Shown: positions 38,778-45,625 of the stretch, piece after piece
Numbering within the stretch: the stretch's first letter is position 1
Layout: every line of letters begins with the position of its first letter
Virus record (IMG/VR): IMGVR_UViG_3300046499_000264
Span: 1-45,625 of that record
Origin: a virus
Strand: one strand, 5' to 3'
DNA length: 45,625 nt
Translations under genes and position numbers: made by a program
The notes under the pieces: generated by a model
Databases searched by the model: none
Seen by the model: the letters and a program-made list of their open reading frames with translations, nothing else
What the model was told of the DNA's origin: nothing

Positions 38778-39211
38778 GCTTGGGGGTTGTCCTTCAGCTT
38801 GCGGACCAGCCTGCAGGGGGTGACTCCGGGCTGGTGCGGGACGTTGCACCACTCAGCGTGTGTGGGTGGAGGCTCGCCGTTGAAGTCGATCCCCGGCACC
38901 CAAGGCTCGCCGTCAGGGCCAGTGACCGGCCACGGCATGGGCCGGACGGTCTCATAGGCAACCGAGCGGGCCTTCTGCCAGCGAAGCCAGCGCGGGAACC
39001 AGTGCGTCAGGTTGGCCTTGTGGTCCCTGCCGAACCGCTTGCGCGTGGCATCGCAGCTGCAGGGGAGGACGCCCCTCTGAACGATGAACGCACAGCCAAC
39101 GGCGTGGTCCTCGTTGTCCGGGCCTTTGACGCTCCAGACACCCGGCGAGACTTGGATGTCCCTGCCAAAGCCCTCGGAGTCGCGGTAGCTGTCGGTGTTC
39201 TCCCGGCTCAT
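38774..39211 (-). CDS. hypothetical protein, cysteine-containing
   Basis: 145 aa from ATG 39211, chosen because it overlaps the upstream stop in an ATGA; an in-frame GTG lies three codons earlier. GVLPCSCDATRKRFGRDHKANL has a CSC pair followed by basic residues, and the end carries HAEWCNVPHQPGVTPCRL; a zinc site is possible. SWIM-like Cys spacing (CxC...) is hinted but not clear. Unknown function in the replication operon. Confidence 0.6.
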   Translation of the reverse strand: MSRENTDSYRDSEGFGRDIQVSPGVWSVKGPDNEDHAVGCAFIVQRGVLPCSCDATRKRFGRDHKANLTHWFPRWLRWQKARSVAYETVRPMPWPVTGPDGEPWVPGIDFNGEPPPTHAEWCNVPHQPGVTPCRLVRKLKDNPQA

Positions 39212-39570
39212 CGTGCCCACCTCGGGACGTAGCCGTAACGCTTCTTGCCGCAGATGGTGCAGTTGGCGTGCGGCCTGTCATCGTGCCAACGACCGTCGTA
39301 GTAGCAGCCCCACATGTGCCAGCCGAGCTTGCAGAGATGCAGGCGGCGGTGGATGGGGATGGTGAAGCTGTCCACGATTTCTGTCCAGTCGATGGAGCGC
39401 CGCCAGTCCGGCGCCTCGGGGAACCAGATGTGCAGGTTCTCCCGCCAGGACTCCGGCGCGTCCACGTCGTGAGGATCGACGCCGTACTCGGCGCAGTGCT
39501 CCTTGTGGAGCTCCCACGCGGTCTCGATCTGCTTGTCCACCCAGCGGGTGATGAACTTGGGAAGCATCAT
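39208..39570 (-). CDS. hypothetical protein with C-terminal zinc-type motif
   Basis: 120 aa. The C-terminal part (LHLCKLGWHMWGCYYDGRWH, HANCTICGKKRYGYVPRW) contains C...H...C and CTIC groups, reading as a small zinc ribbon. The N-terminus is helical (FITRWVDKQIETAWELHKEH). Overlapping starts and stops with both neighbours. Not recognised. Confidence 0.6.
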   Translation of the reverse strand: MMLPKFITRWVDKQIETAWELHKEHCAEYGVDPHDVDAPESWRENLHIWFPEAPDWRRSIDWTEIVDSFTIPIHRRLHLCKLGWHMWGCYYDGRWHDDRPHANCTICGKKRYGYVPRWAR

Positions 39571-39878
39571 TTTTGGTCCCTCCAGAACCTTGTGTTGATC
39601 GGTAGCCCGGGGTCTTTGCCCTGCAGGCGTTGGTTGAGCCGGTGTCGAAGCTCATCACGCGGGGTGTACTCCCAGTGGCCGATGACCTGGCCCTTGATGA
39701 AGGCCTGCTGCCAGGGGTACAAGGGGGTGTTCAGAGCTTCCTCCAGCATCTCCTTGGTCAGCTTGAACTCCTCGGCCATGCGCTGCTGCATGGCTGTCTT
39801 GCCGTAGCCCCTACCGCCGACATAGGCCATGTGGCGGTAGGCCCCGAGCTGCGCCCGGCCCTCTTGCTGCCCGCTCAC
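39567..39878 (-). CDS. mini P-loop protein
   Basis: 103 aa. AYVGGRGYGKTAMQQRMAEEF is a Walker A motif (GGRGYGKT) with its following helix, but no Walker B and too short for a full P-loop NTPase. The rest is helical (LTKEMLEEALNT, PRDELRHRLNQRL). It may bind nucleotide or be the N-terminal remnant of a longer NTPase. It follows the 68-aa gene without a gap and is transcribed from the promoter at 40122-40149. Confidence 0.6.
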   Translation of the reverse strand: MSGQQEGRAQLGAYRHMAYVGGRGYGKTAMQQRMAEEFKLTKEMLEEALNTPLYPWQQAFIKGQVIGHWEYTPRDELRHRLNQRLQGKDPGLPINTRFWRDQK

Positions 39879-40085
39879 TCAGACTTCCTCCAGCTCGGAG
39901 GGGTCCATGAGGTAGGCGTAGGGGCGACCGGACAGCGGCGAGATGATCGTGACCTCGATGTAACGGCCCCGGCTCCTCCCCGTTGCTACCCCATCGCGCC
40001 CAACGAGCGCGCGTGAGTCATGCTCGCTGCGAAAGGGGGCGTGGTGCTGAGAGGCGATTACCTTGACCTTCTGGCCCTTTTTCAT
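39879..40085 (-). CDS. small KOW/SH3-like protein
   Basis: 68 aa, basic N-terminus (MKKGQKVKVIASQHHAPF), beta-rich (YIEVTIISPLSGRPYAYLMD) and an acidic end (PSELEEV). It begins as KOW/SH3-like barrels do (KxGQxVxV). AGGAGCACACA is its ribosome site. It is the first gene behind the strong sigma-70-type promoter at 40122-40149 and therefore heads the leftward unit 37.0-40.1 kb. Confidence 0.65.
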   Translation of the reverse strand: MKKGQKVKVIASQHHAPFRSEHDSRALVGRDGVATGRSRGRYIEVTIISPLSGRPYAYLMDPSELEEV

Positions 40086-40107
40086 TGTGTGCTCCTATGT
40101 CCTGTGC

Positions 40108-40149
40108 GGTGTAAACACCAATCTATAGACCCTCGCGCACGAGTGTCAA
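40108..40149 (-). promoter_or_regulatory. leftward early promoter with 5' hairpin
   Basis: On the minus strand TTGACA (40144-40149), 16 bp, TATAGA (40122-40127). The start would be near 40115. GGTGTTTACACC (40108-40119) is palindromic, again spanning the start, as in the rightward promoter-in-hairpin elements. This is the best -35/-10 pair in the window. Confidence 0.75.
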
Positions 40150-40152
40150 TAG

Positions 40153-42315
40153 CTAGACCTCTGCGAGATTTTTCCCGGAGCCCCAGCTGGCGGTGAACGG
40201 CACCAGGTCACCGTAGACATCCCGCCCGGCCTTGGCCAGCTCGCGGACCAGTACAGGGCCAACCAGCTCGACCTCATCCTTGGGCGTGGAGGCGTAGATG
40301 GCGTCATGGATGGTCCCCATGAGGTGTGCCCCGTAGGCCGGCAGGCACTTGTTGACCTCCAGAGCCGCTGTGAGGCAGATGTCGTTGGCCGTGGACTGCG
40401 AGGTGAAGGCCAACGCCGAGTTGACCACGAGGTGCTTGTTCTTGCGGGTGATGAGTTCGGACTGGAAGTGACGCCCGAACTTGGTCACGATGGCCTCGCC
40501 GTTCAGCGCGCGCTCGGTGATTTCCTCGCGCCACAGGGCGAACATCGAGCCGGGCCGGATGAAGGCATCGCTAAGCTGGTTCGCCTCGCGCAGCGGGATT
40601 CTCAGCGCCTTGGAGATGGCGAGGTCTCCACGGTTGAAGCTCTTGCCGTACACCACGCCCTTCATCGAGGCGCGCTTTCCGTTGTAGAAGTCGGCCTCCG
40701 CTTCCGTGCATTCGTGCGTGACATCCACGCGGTGGTGCAGCTCGAACCAGTCCGTCTGGGGGTAGGCCTGCGTGAGCAGGTTGTCGAAGAAGTCCGGGGC
40801 GCCGGGCTGGAAGGCCGCGATCATCCACTCATCCAGCGACTCGCAGGCCATCACGCGCAGCTCGGCCTGCGAGAGGTCCGCGCCCACCACAAGCTCCTGC
40901 GGGGTGTACGGCAGCACCATCTTCTTCAGGCGCTTGTCCCGGGGCAGGGTGAGCATCGAGGCGCCCTGCCCGCCCAGCCGGCCCGTGGTGGACGCGGTGA
41001 GCTTGTAGCCGGGCCGCACGATGCCGTTGGCGTCGGCCTGCAGCCGGTAGCCGTCAACGTAGGTGCCGAGCTGCTTGGTGTAGTCCCGGCACACAAGGAC
41101 TTGGGATGCCACCAAAGCCTCGGGGGAGTCGTCGGGCTCATCGAGCACGAAGTCCTCCAGGATTTCCTTGCCGGTCCCCTTCAGCGGGACACCCCGCTCG
41201 GTGAACCAGTCCTTGATCTGCTTGGGCGAGTTGGGGTTCAGGCCCGGCTTCTCGGCCAGCTCGCCCAGCTTCGCCAGCGCCTCGATCTTCTCGGCGGTGA
41301 GGATGCCGGACAGCTCCTCCAGGTAGGGGATGTCCAGCCGGATGCCGCGCTTCTCGACGGCCATGAACATGTCCGAGAGTTTCATGAGCAGCGCGAGCAC
41401 CCTCTGGGAGTCCTCATCGTCAGCCAGGTATTCCTCCATGAGGACATCCCAGTGCCAAGTGGCGTACACGTCGAAGGCGTTGTAGCGGTAGAGCAGGTGG
41501 CGCGGGATGCGCTCGTAGCCGGAGCCGGTGGAGTACGCGCGAGCGTCAGCCCATGCCCCGGTCTCCTCATCGCGCCACGGCTCCTCGTAGGTGGCCTTGC
41601 GGGTGTACTCCTTGGTGGCCTCATCCCAGTCCTCGAAGCCGAAATACTTCTTGGTGGTGTTCTTCAGGTCGTGCTGGCCGGCTGCCGGGAACAGCGCGTA
41701 GTGCGCCAGCTGGGTGTCCCGGATGAACCGGACCTTGGCATCGGGGAAATACTTCAGGTCGAACTTGCCGTTGACGGCGATCATCCCGTTGCGTTCCATA
41801 AACCCGCAGAACGCGCCGTAGAAGCCTAGTCCGGCACACAGTTCCTCCGTGAAAACGTAGGCCATGCCGCCGGCAGTGATGGCGATGGAGATGATGCGGC
41901 GCGGGTCCGCCTCATCCACCGAGATGTCGCCGGAGGTCTCGATGTCCACCACGATCTTGGGGTAGTCCGAAATGGACATCAGGAAGTCGGTGGCATCCGT
42001 AAGGTCGTCAATCACCGTGTACTCGAACTCGGGGAGCACGGGCGGGGTGGCCAGCAGGCGGAACGCGGTGCCCAGCCGGGTGAGGATGTCCGGCTTGGTC
42101 AGGCACTGGGCCACGGACGGGGCCGGGACCACGCGCTCGGTGCCCTTGCGGGCGTAGGAGCCCATGGCGAACACGGTGGCGTTGGGCGGCAGCTCCTCCC
42201 CTACGATCTTGCTGAACTCCAGCTCGATGTTCGGGATGGTGTCATTCTTGACGCGCGAGAGGATTTCCAGGCAGGCCGGCGTCACCACGTCGGCGCTGGA
42301 GAGGTAGACCCTCAC
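40153..42315 (-). CDS. family A DNA polymerase with 3'-5' exonuclease
   Basis: 720 aa. The exonuclease domain has Exo I VVDIETSGD (D124, E126), Exo II VNGKFDLKYF (N182, D186) and Exo III YNAFDVYAT (Y278, D282). The polymerase domain has motif A VGADLSQAELRV (D480), motif B RASMKGVVYGKSFNRG (K552, Y556-G557) and motif C TIHDAIYAS (H670-D671). All catalytic residues are present; no 5'-3' nuclease domain. It replicates the phage DNA and proofreads. ATG 42315 overlaps the stop of the preceding gene. The gene end is 13 bp from the promoter of the next unit. Confidence 0.95.
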   Translation of the reverse strand: MRVYLSSADVVTPACLEILSRVKNDTIPNIELEFSKIVGEELPPNATVFAMGSYARKGTERVVPAPSVAQCLTKPDILTRLGTAFRLLATPPVLPEFEYTVIDDLTDATDFLMSISDYPKIVVDIETSGDISVDEADPRRIISIAITAGGMAYVFTEELCAGLGFYGAFCGFMERNGMIAVNGKFDLKYFPDAKVRFIRDTQLAHYALFPAAGQHDLKNTTKKYFGFEDWDEATKEYTRKATYEEPWRDEETGAWADARAYSTGSGYERIPRHLLYRYNAFDVYATWHWDVLMEEYLADDEDSQRVLALLMKLSDMFMAVEKRGIRLDIPYLEELSGILTAEKIEALAKLGELAEKPGLNPNSPKQIKDWFTERGVPLKGTGKEILEDFVLDEPDDSPEALVASQVLVCRDYTKQLGTYVDGYRLQADANGIVRPGYKLTASTTGRLGGQGASMLTLPRDKRLKKMVLPYTPQELVVGADLSQAELRVMACESLDEWMIAAFQPGAPDFFDNLLTQAYPQTDWFELHHRVDVTHECTEAEADFYNGKRASMKGVVYGKSFNRGDLAISKALRIPLREANQLSDAFIRPGSMFALWREEITERALNGEAIVTKFGRHFQSELITRKNKHLVVNSALAFTSQSTANDICLTAALEVNKCLPAYGAHLMGTIHDAIYASTPKDEVELVGPVLVRELAKAGRDVYGDLVPFTASWGSGKNLAEV

Positions 42316-42500
42316 TGGGAGACCGCCTCCTCAGCGCCGACCATGCCCATTGCGAAGGAGTGGGCTTCGGGAAGCGTCTTGAAGGAGTTCTCGTAGTCGT
42401 TGAGGTGTTCCGGCCTGCCGATGGTGACGGCCCACGGGCGCCGGAAACTCTCACTCGGCAGGAACTTGCTGCTGTGCCAAACGTAAGGGCGCTTGCTCAT
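42312..42500 (-). CDS. 62-aa hypothetical protein
   Basis: A small protein (MSKRPYVWHSSKFLPSESFRR...) with basic N-terminus and an aromatic/proline pattern, ending GMVGAEEAVSQ. ATG overlaps the kinase stop and its own stop overlaps the polymerase start, so it is translated in the chain kinase - this protein - polymerase. Not recognised. Confidence 0.6.
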   Translation of the reverse strand: MSKRPYVWHSSKFLPSESFRRPWAVTIGRPEHLNDYENSFKTLPEAHSFAMGMVGAEEAVSQ

Positions 42501-43111
42501 GCCTTCACGTCCTGGAAGGCCATGTCCACGGCGTTGTCGATCTGATCGTGCAGGAACTCCAGCTGGCCGGTCCCGTTGAACAGGAAGACCTGCTCGCCCA
42601 TCTTGCCGGCGTGCTGCTCGGAGGCGTGGCCGTTGGCCGCGTGGACGCCCTCGCGCTCGATGTACCAGAGGCCGAGGGGGTTCATGGCACTGATGACCTC
42701 AGCCTCGTTGGGGAACCGGCAGTCATCGAAGACGTACTTGCCGTTCGCGTAGCTGGGCATCTGCTTGATAGCGGCATCCACCCAGAAGTCCTCAGAGACA
42801 GACCGGATGCAGTCGGTCCCGAGCACCTGGAGGAGGCGGCGGTACTCGTCGCCGTAGCGGGAGGCCTTGACAGCCAGCTCGTCACCCTGGAACTTGTTGA
42901 ACACCTCATCGAGGTGGACCGGGCGGCTGCTGCCTGTAGCGCTCAGCCCCGAGTACACGCGGCTGCTGCCCATGACAGGGTTGAGCGTCCGCAGCATCTT
43001 CTTCAGCGGGGCCGCGAAGGACAGGCGGGTGAAGCCGTGCCGCTCCACGAGGTACTGCGCTGCCGTGCTCTTGCCTACCCCGGCGAAGCCGGTGAGTCCT
43101 ACTACCTGCAT
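42497..43111 (-). CDS. deoxynucleoside monophosphate kinase
   Basis: 204 aa. LTGFAGVGKSTAAQYL gives a Walker A (G8 to S15) at the very N-terminus, followed by LSFAAPLKKMLRTLN, the substrate-binding part characteristic of phage T4 gp1-like dNMP kinases, and later WVDAAIKQMPSYANGKYVFDDCRFPNEAEVI, whose DxRFPNE motif is diagnostic of that family. It phosphorylates dNMPs for phage DNA synthesis in the cytoplasm. AGGAGCACACC precedes the ATG. Next to the polymerase gene, fitting a nucleotide supply role. Confidence 0.88.
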   Translation of the reverse strand: MQVVGLTGFAGVGKSTAAQYLVERHGFTRLSFAAPLKKMLRTLNPVMGSSRVYSGLSATGSSRPVHLDEVFNKFQGDELAVKASRYGDEYRRLLQVLGTDCIRSVSEDFWVDAAIKQMPSYANGKYVFDDCRFPNEAEVISAMNPLGLWYIEREGVHAANGHASEQHAGKMGEQVFLFNGTGQLEFLHDQIDNAVDMAFQDVKA

Positions 43112-43120
43112 GGTGTGCTC

Positions 43121-43543
43121 CTACTGTTTGGATTTGAAATAGAGGGTGGATTCGGATGCCCCGCTCAGCCGTGCGATGACCCCCACCGAGGTGCCGGTCT
43201 CCACGGCCTGCTTAACGAACGAGGCTGGTACTTGGGTGTTTATTATCACGAGCTTACGAAGATAAATGACAGAGGACAAGACCTCGGGCTGGAATTTTCC
43301 GCCGACTGCGTTCTTCTTCATGTGGCGCGAGACCGTGGGGACAGTCAGCCGGCAGATTTTGGCCAGCTGGTTCAGGGAGAACAGCTCGAAGCCGTGCAGC
43401 TCGTGTGCCATGACCATGCGCTCCCGGCGGTCAGCCAGGGCCGAGGTGATCCAGACCTCTTTGGCCCGCTGCAGCTGCTTCAGGCGCTTGTCCTTCATCT
43501 CGCTGGGGTCAGCGCTGAAGATCAGGTTCGGTTGGGTGCTCAT
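43121..43543 (-). CDS. HTH DNA-binding protein
   Basis: 140 aa. Two HTH-like stretches: FSLNQLAKICRLTVPTVSRHM (about 60-80) and SVGVIARLSGASESTLYF (near the C-terminus). The N-terminus is a charged helix (DKRLKQLQRAKEVWITSALADR). It is likely a DNA-binding regulator or replication accessory protein; initiation factors of this size occur beside phage primases. ATG overlaps the stop of the primase gene. Specific role unknown. Confidence 0.65.
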   Translation of the reverse strand: MSTQPNLIFSADPSEMKDKRLKQLQRAKEVWITSALADRRERMVMAHELHGFELFSLNQLAKICRLTVPTVSRHMKKNAVGGKFQPEVLSSVIYLRKLVIINTQVPASFVKQAVETGTSVGVIARLSGASESTLYFKSKQ

Positions 43544-45625
43544 GCTGCGATTTCCTCCTCGAAGTCAATGCGGGTGATCCAGCGGACACCCTTCTCCAGC
43601 GGAGTGACTTGGATAATGCCGGCGTCCTGCAGCGCCTGGATGATCTTCAGGAACTCATCGGCCCGGAGGTCTTGGCGGAAGTGGCGGTAGACCACCTCCC
43701 ACTTGGCGGCGCCGCCCTTCTCCAGCAGGAACTCCTCGACCTGCGCCTGCCGGCGAGCCCAGCTGGATTCGGAGATGCGGTTGGCCATGTTGACCATGTG
43801 GCCGAACCAGCTGGAGGCGAAGTTGATGGCCGCGAGCATGTGCGGCACCTGCACCTGGTCACAGCAGTCGAGCATGGCCAGCAGCGTGGCTGCCTTCAAG
43901 ATCGACTTGGTGAGGCGGTCGGACGCGGCCTCGATGATCTGGTGGCGCTGGTGGCCCTCGGCGGCGTCGAGCACGTCGGTGATGAATTTGTTCAGCCGCA
44001 GCCACGCCTCGGGCACACAGGGGACGGGGTTGGTGGGGCCGTTGGGCTGGTTGCCGAAGGAGCACCAGTGGTCCCGTGCCTGCTCGATCTGCTTGACCAT
44101 GGCCATGAAGACCTCATCGCCCTGCTTGACCTCGTGGATGTCGGCCTGTTCCAGCCAGTCCGAGGCTGCCGTGCGCGGGGGCGGGGTGGCCTCGATGTAG
44201 ATGAAGCGGGTCAGGAAGCCGCTCCTGAAGTCATCCTGCGTGAGGTAGTCGGCCACCTGGGAGGCAATGCCCATCATGAACAGGGTCAGGGCCACGTCCA
44301 CCGAGCCCCGGCGGTTGTTGTCGCCCGTGGCGCGCAGCTTGCCGGAGACGTGGCCGTCGTAGAGCTCGGTCATCTTGCCCTTGGCGCCGGCCATGTACGC
44401 CTTCTTGTCCATCTCCTGAATCCAGCCCTGCGCCTCATCGCGGTGCAGCAGCGCGGAGCGGTTCGGGCGCTTCAGCAGCTCGTTGTCGAGCGCTTCCGGG
44501 GTGAAGTCGGAGCCCAGATCGTAGTTGAAGTCCAGGGCCTCGGGGTCATCGCCCTCGGGCACCACGGCGAGGGCCTTGATGAACTGCAGGCCGAGCGCGC
44601 GGGTGGTGGACTTGCGCGAGCGGGTGGTCTCGCCCAGCACCATGAACCAGAGGTTGAGCGGCAGCCGCCCGAATTTCGGGACGGCGTGGCCGAAGTCGGA
44701 GAACACGGTGGAGAGGATCATGAACGCGCTGGCGACGTGGTACTCGGTGGCGGCGTCGGTCTTGGAGGTGGCCCAGGCGATGTACTCATCAATGAAGGTG
44801 TTGGGCAGGCTGTCCTTCTCGCTCTGCGTCAGGAAGTCCACGGACTTGTCCTTGGGCGTGGGCTCGACGGTGACGGTGGCCTCGTAGCCGGGGTCTTCAT
44901 CGACCTCGCCGCCCTCGGACTTGGCGCGCGCCCGGAGGATGTCGGCCCAGAGCAGTTCATCGGCGTTGTGCTTGCCATCGGCGGCGAACTTGTTGAAGGG
45001 GTGGCTGTGGCACACCACGAAGGCTGCCTCATCGCTGGCGCCGCAGCGGAACAGCTCTTGCTCCAGGAGGAACAGGGCGTCGGAGCGGTCCACGTTGCCC
45101 GGGGTGGTCTTGTTCAGCAGCTCCATGAGCGCCGGGGACGCCTTCAGGGACTTCAGCGCCGCGCCCATCTTGGGCAGGTCACCCATCTCCTTGAACTCAT
45201 CCACGATTTGCTCGACCGGCGGATACGCGGCGCTGAACTCGGCCAGCGTGTAGACCGGGCCGGAGCCGTCGAAGGTGACCAGGAACGGCTCATCGTACTT
45301 GGTGTTCGAGGTGCCAGGCACTCGGAGGAGCTTGTTCACGGCCCAGCCGTTGTCGAGCCCTGTCTTGGCCTTGTCGTGGGTGTTCGACACGCTGTGTGCC
45401 AGCGGCTCGATGAGGGAGGGGTCATGGCAGTCGGTGATCCGCCAGTAGATGTGGGTCTTGCCGTCCGAGGTCTGCGCGATGCCCGAGGGCGGCAGCAGTG
45501 CGTCCGCGACGTTGAAGGTGTCGGCGTCCGCGTGGACCACCTGGATGGCCCGGGCGAGGCTCTTGCGCGCGCCTGCGGTGCCTTTGAACAGGCAGGGTGA
45601 GGTGTAGGTATCCTCGCCGGCAAGC
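43540..45625 (-). CDS. bifunctional primase-polymerase/helicase, 5' end beyond window
   Basis: Partial: the frame is open to the right edge, so the start lies outside. The visible 694 residues begin within an archaeo-eukaryotic primase (AEP) domain: KSLARAIQVVHADADTFN with the DxD (AEP catalytic motif) and later SDGKTHIYWRITD. From about residue 230 a DUF3987-type helicase/ATPase domain follows with a P-loop variant GETTRSRKSTTRAL and a Walker B-like LLHRDEAQGW. The C-terminal 100 residues look like a winged helix. It primes and unwinds during replication. A GTG at 45540 exists but lies within the AEP domain, so it is not the start. Confidence 0.8.
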   Translation of the reverse strand, partial: LAGEDTYTSPCLFKGTAGARKSLARAIQVVHADADTFNVADALLPPSGIAQTSDGKTHIYWRITDCHDPSLIEPLAHSVSNTHDKAKTGLDNGWAVNKLLRVPGTSNTKYDEPFLVTFDGSGPVYTLAEFSAAYPPVEQIVDEFKEMGDLPKMGAALKSLKASPALMELLNKTTPGNVDRSDALFLLEQELFRCGASDEAAFVVCHSHPFNKFAADGKHNADELLWADILRARAKSEGGEVDEDPGYEATVTVEPTPKDKSVDFLTQSEKDSLPNTFIDEYIAWATSKTDAATEYHVASAFMILSTVFSDFGHAVPKFGRLPLNLWFMVLGETTRSRKSTTRALGLQFIKALAVVPEGDDPEALDFNYDLGSDFTPEALDNELLKRPNRSALLHRDEAQGWIQEMDKKAYMAGAKGKMTELYDGHVSGKLRATGDNNRRGSVDVALTLFMMGIASQVADYLTQDDFRSGFLTRFIYIEATPPPRTAASDWLEQADIHEVKQGDEVFMAMVKQIEQARDHWCSFGNQPNGPTNPVPCVPEAWLRLNKFITDVLDAAEGHQRHQIIEAASDRLTKSILKAATLLAMLDCCDQVQVPHMLAAINFASSWFGHMVNMANRISESSWARRQAQVEEFLLEKGGAAKWEVVYRHFRQDLRADEFLKIIQALQDAGIIQVTPLEKGVRWITRIDFEEEIAA

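Noticed and set aside
40306-41829. Long rightward open frame of 507 codons opposite the DNA polymerase gene.
   Set aside because: It is the antisense of a gene with all family A motifs; its Val/Gly/Leu/Arg/Asp-rich translation is typical of antisense GC-rich DNA. The same holds for similar long frames opposite the primase and tape measure genes.
1-45625. CRISPR array or insertion sequence.
   Set aside because: No regularly spaced direct repeats of CRISPR type, no Cas gene and no transposase were seen. The only recombinase is the serine integrase.

Overview
The window is most of the genome of a temperate, siphovirus-type phage of a high-GC actinobacterial host. It is not an integrated prophage end. 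A large serine integrase gene is followed at once by an intact, symmetric attP-like palindrome (5989-6040), which integration would have split. The host assignment rests on GC-rich codon use, start codons that sit exactly where a leaderless transcript would begin, a large serine integrase, and the resemblance of the gene set to actinobacteriophages. I cannot name the host genus from sequence alone.

Layout. (1) 1-2.5 kb: a compositionally foreign block with two genes preceded by the same C/A-rich leader, a strong terminator, about 600 bp of non-coding repeats, and 19 CTGCAG palindromes. (2) 2.57-5.92 kb: small accessory genes, mostly overlapping by ATGA. They include an HTH protein, a membrane protein, a zinc-ribbon/glutaredoxin-like protein and a 2H phosphoesterase. 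(3) 5.94-7.44 kb: terminator, attP and leftward serine integrase. (4) 7.5-8.2 kb: a tiny ORF, about 350 nt of hairpin-rich non-coding DNA, tRNA-Trp and a terminator. (5) 8.2-19.5 kb: small and large terminase, portal, protease with nested scaffold, decoration and major capsid proteins, head-tail connectors, two paralogous major tail proteins, and tail assembly chaperones joined by a -1 frameshift. (6) 19.6-32.3 kb: a 1576-aa tape measure protein and seven tail-tip/minor tail proteins. (7) 32.3-34.4 kb: lysis genes (four-span membrane protein, TM/coiled-coil protein, amidase with two LysM, two-span holin). (8) 34.5-36.9 kb: a small gene, a metallophosphoesterase and a ParB-like protein. (9) A bidirectional terminator at 36.94 kb separates these from the leftward early/replication block (37.0-45.6 kb): RuvC-like nuclease, DUF4406 protein, family A DNA polymerase, dNMP kinase, HTH protein and a primase-polymerase/helicase that runs off the right edge.

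How it is controlled. Rightward late genes are split into several transcription units. Two promoter styles recur. One is leaderless: a -10 box exactly 6 nt from the start codon (2747, 5580, 8219, 15191 and the integrase). The other places a -10 box, often TTGATAGAAT, in or just before the left arm of an inverted repeat, so that RNA starting there would lose that arm while read-through RNA would keep the hairpin. At 32290-32345 the right arm holds the ribosome-binding site of the first lysis-region gene, an arrangement like that of phage T4 lysozyme gene e. This promoter-in-hairpin family is the most interesting structure in the window.
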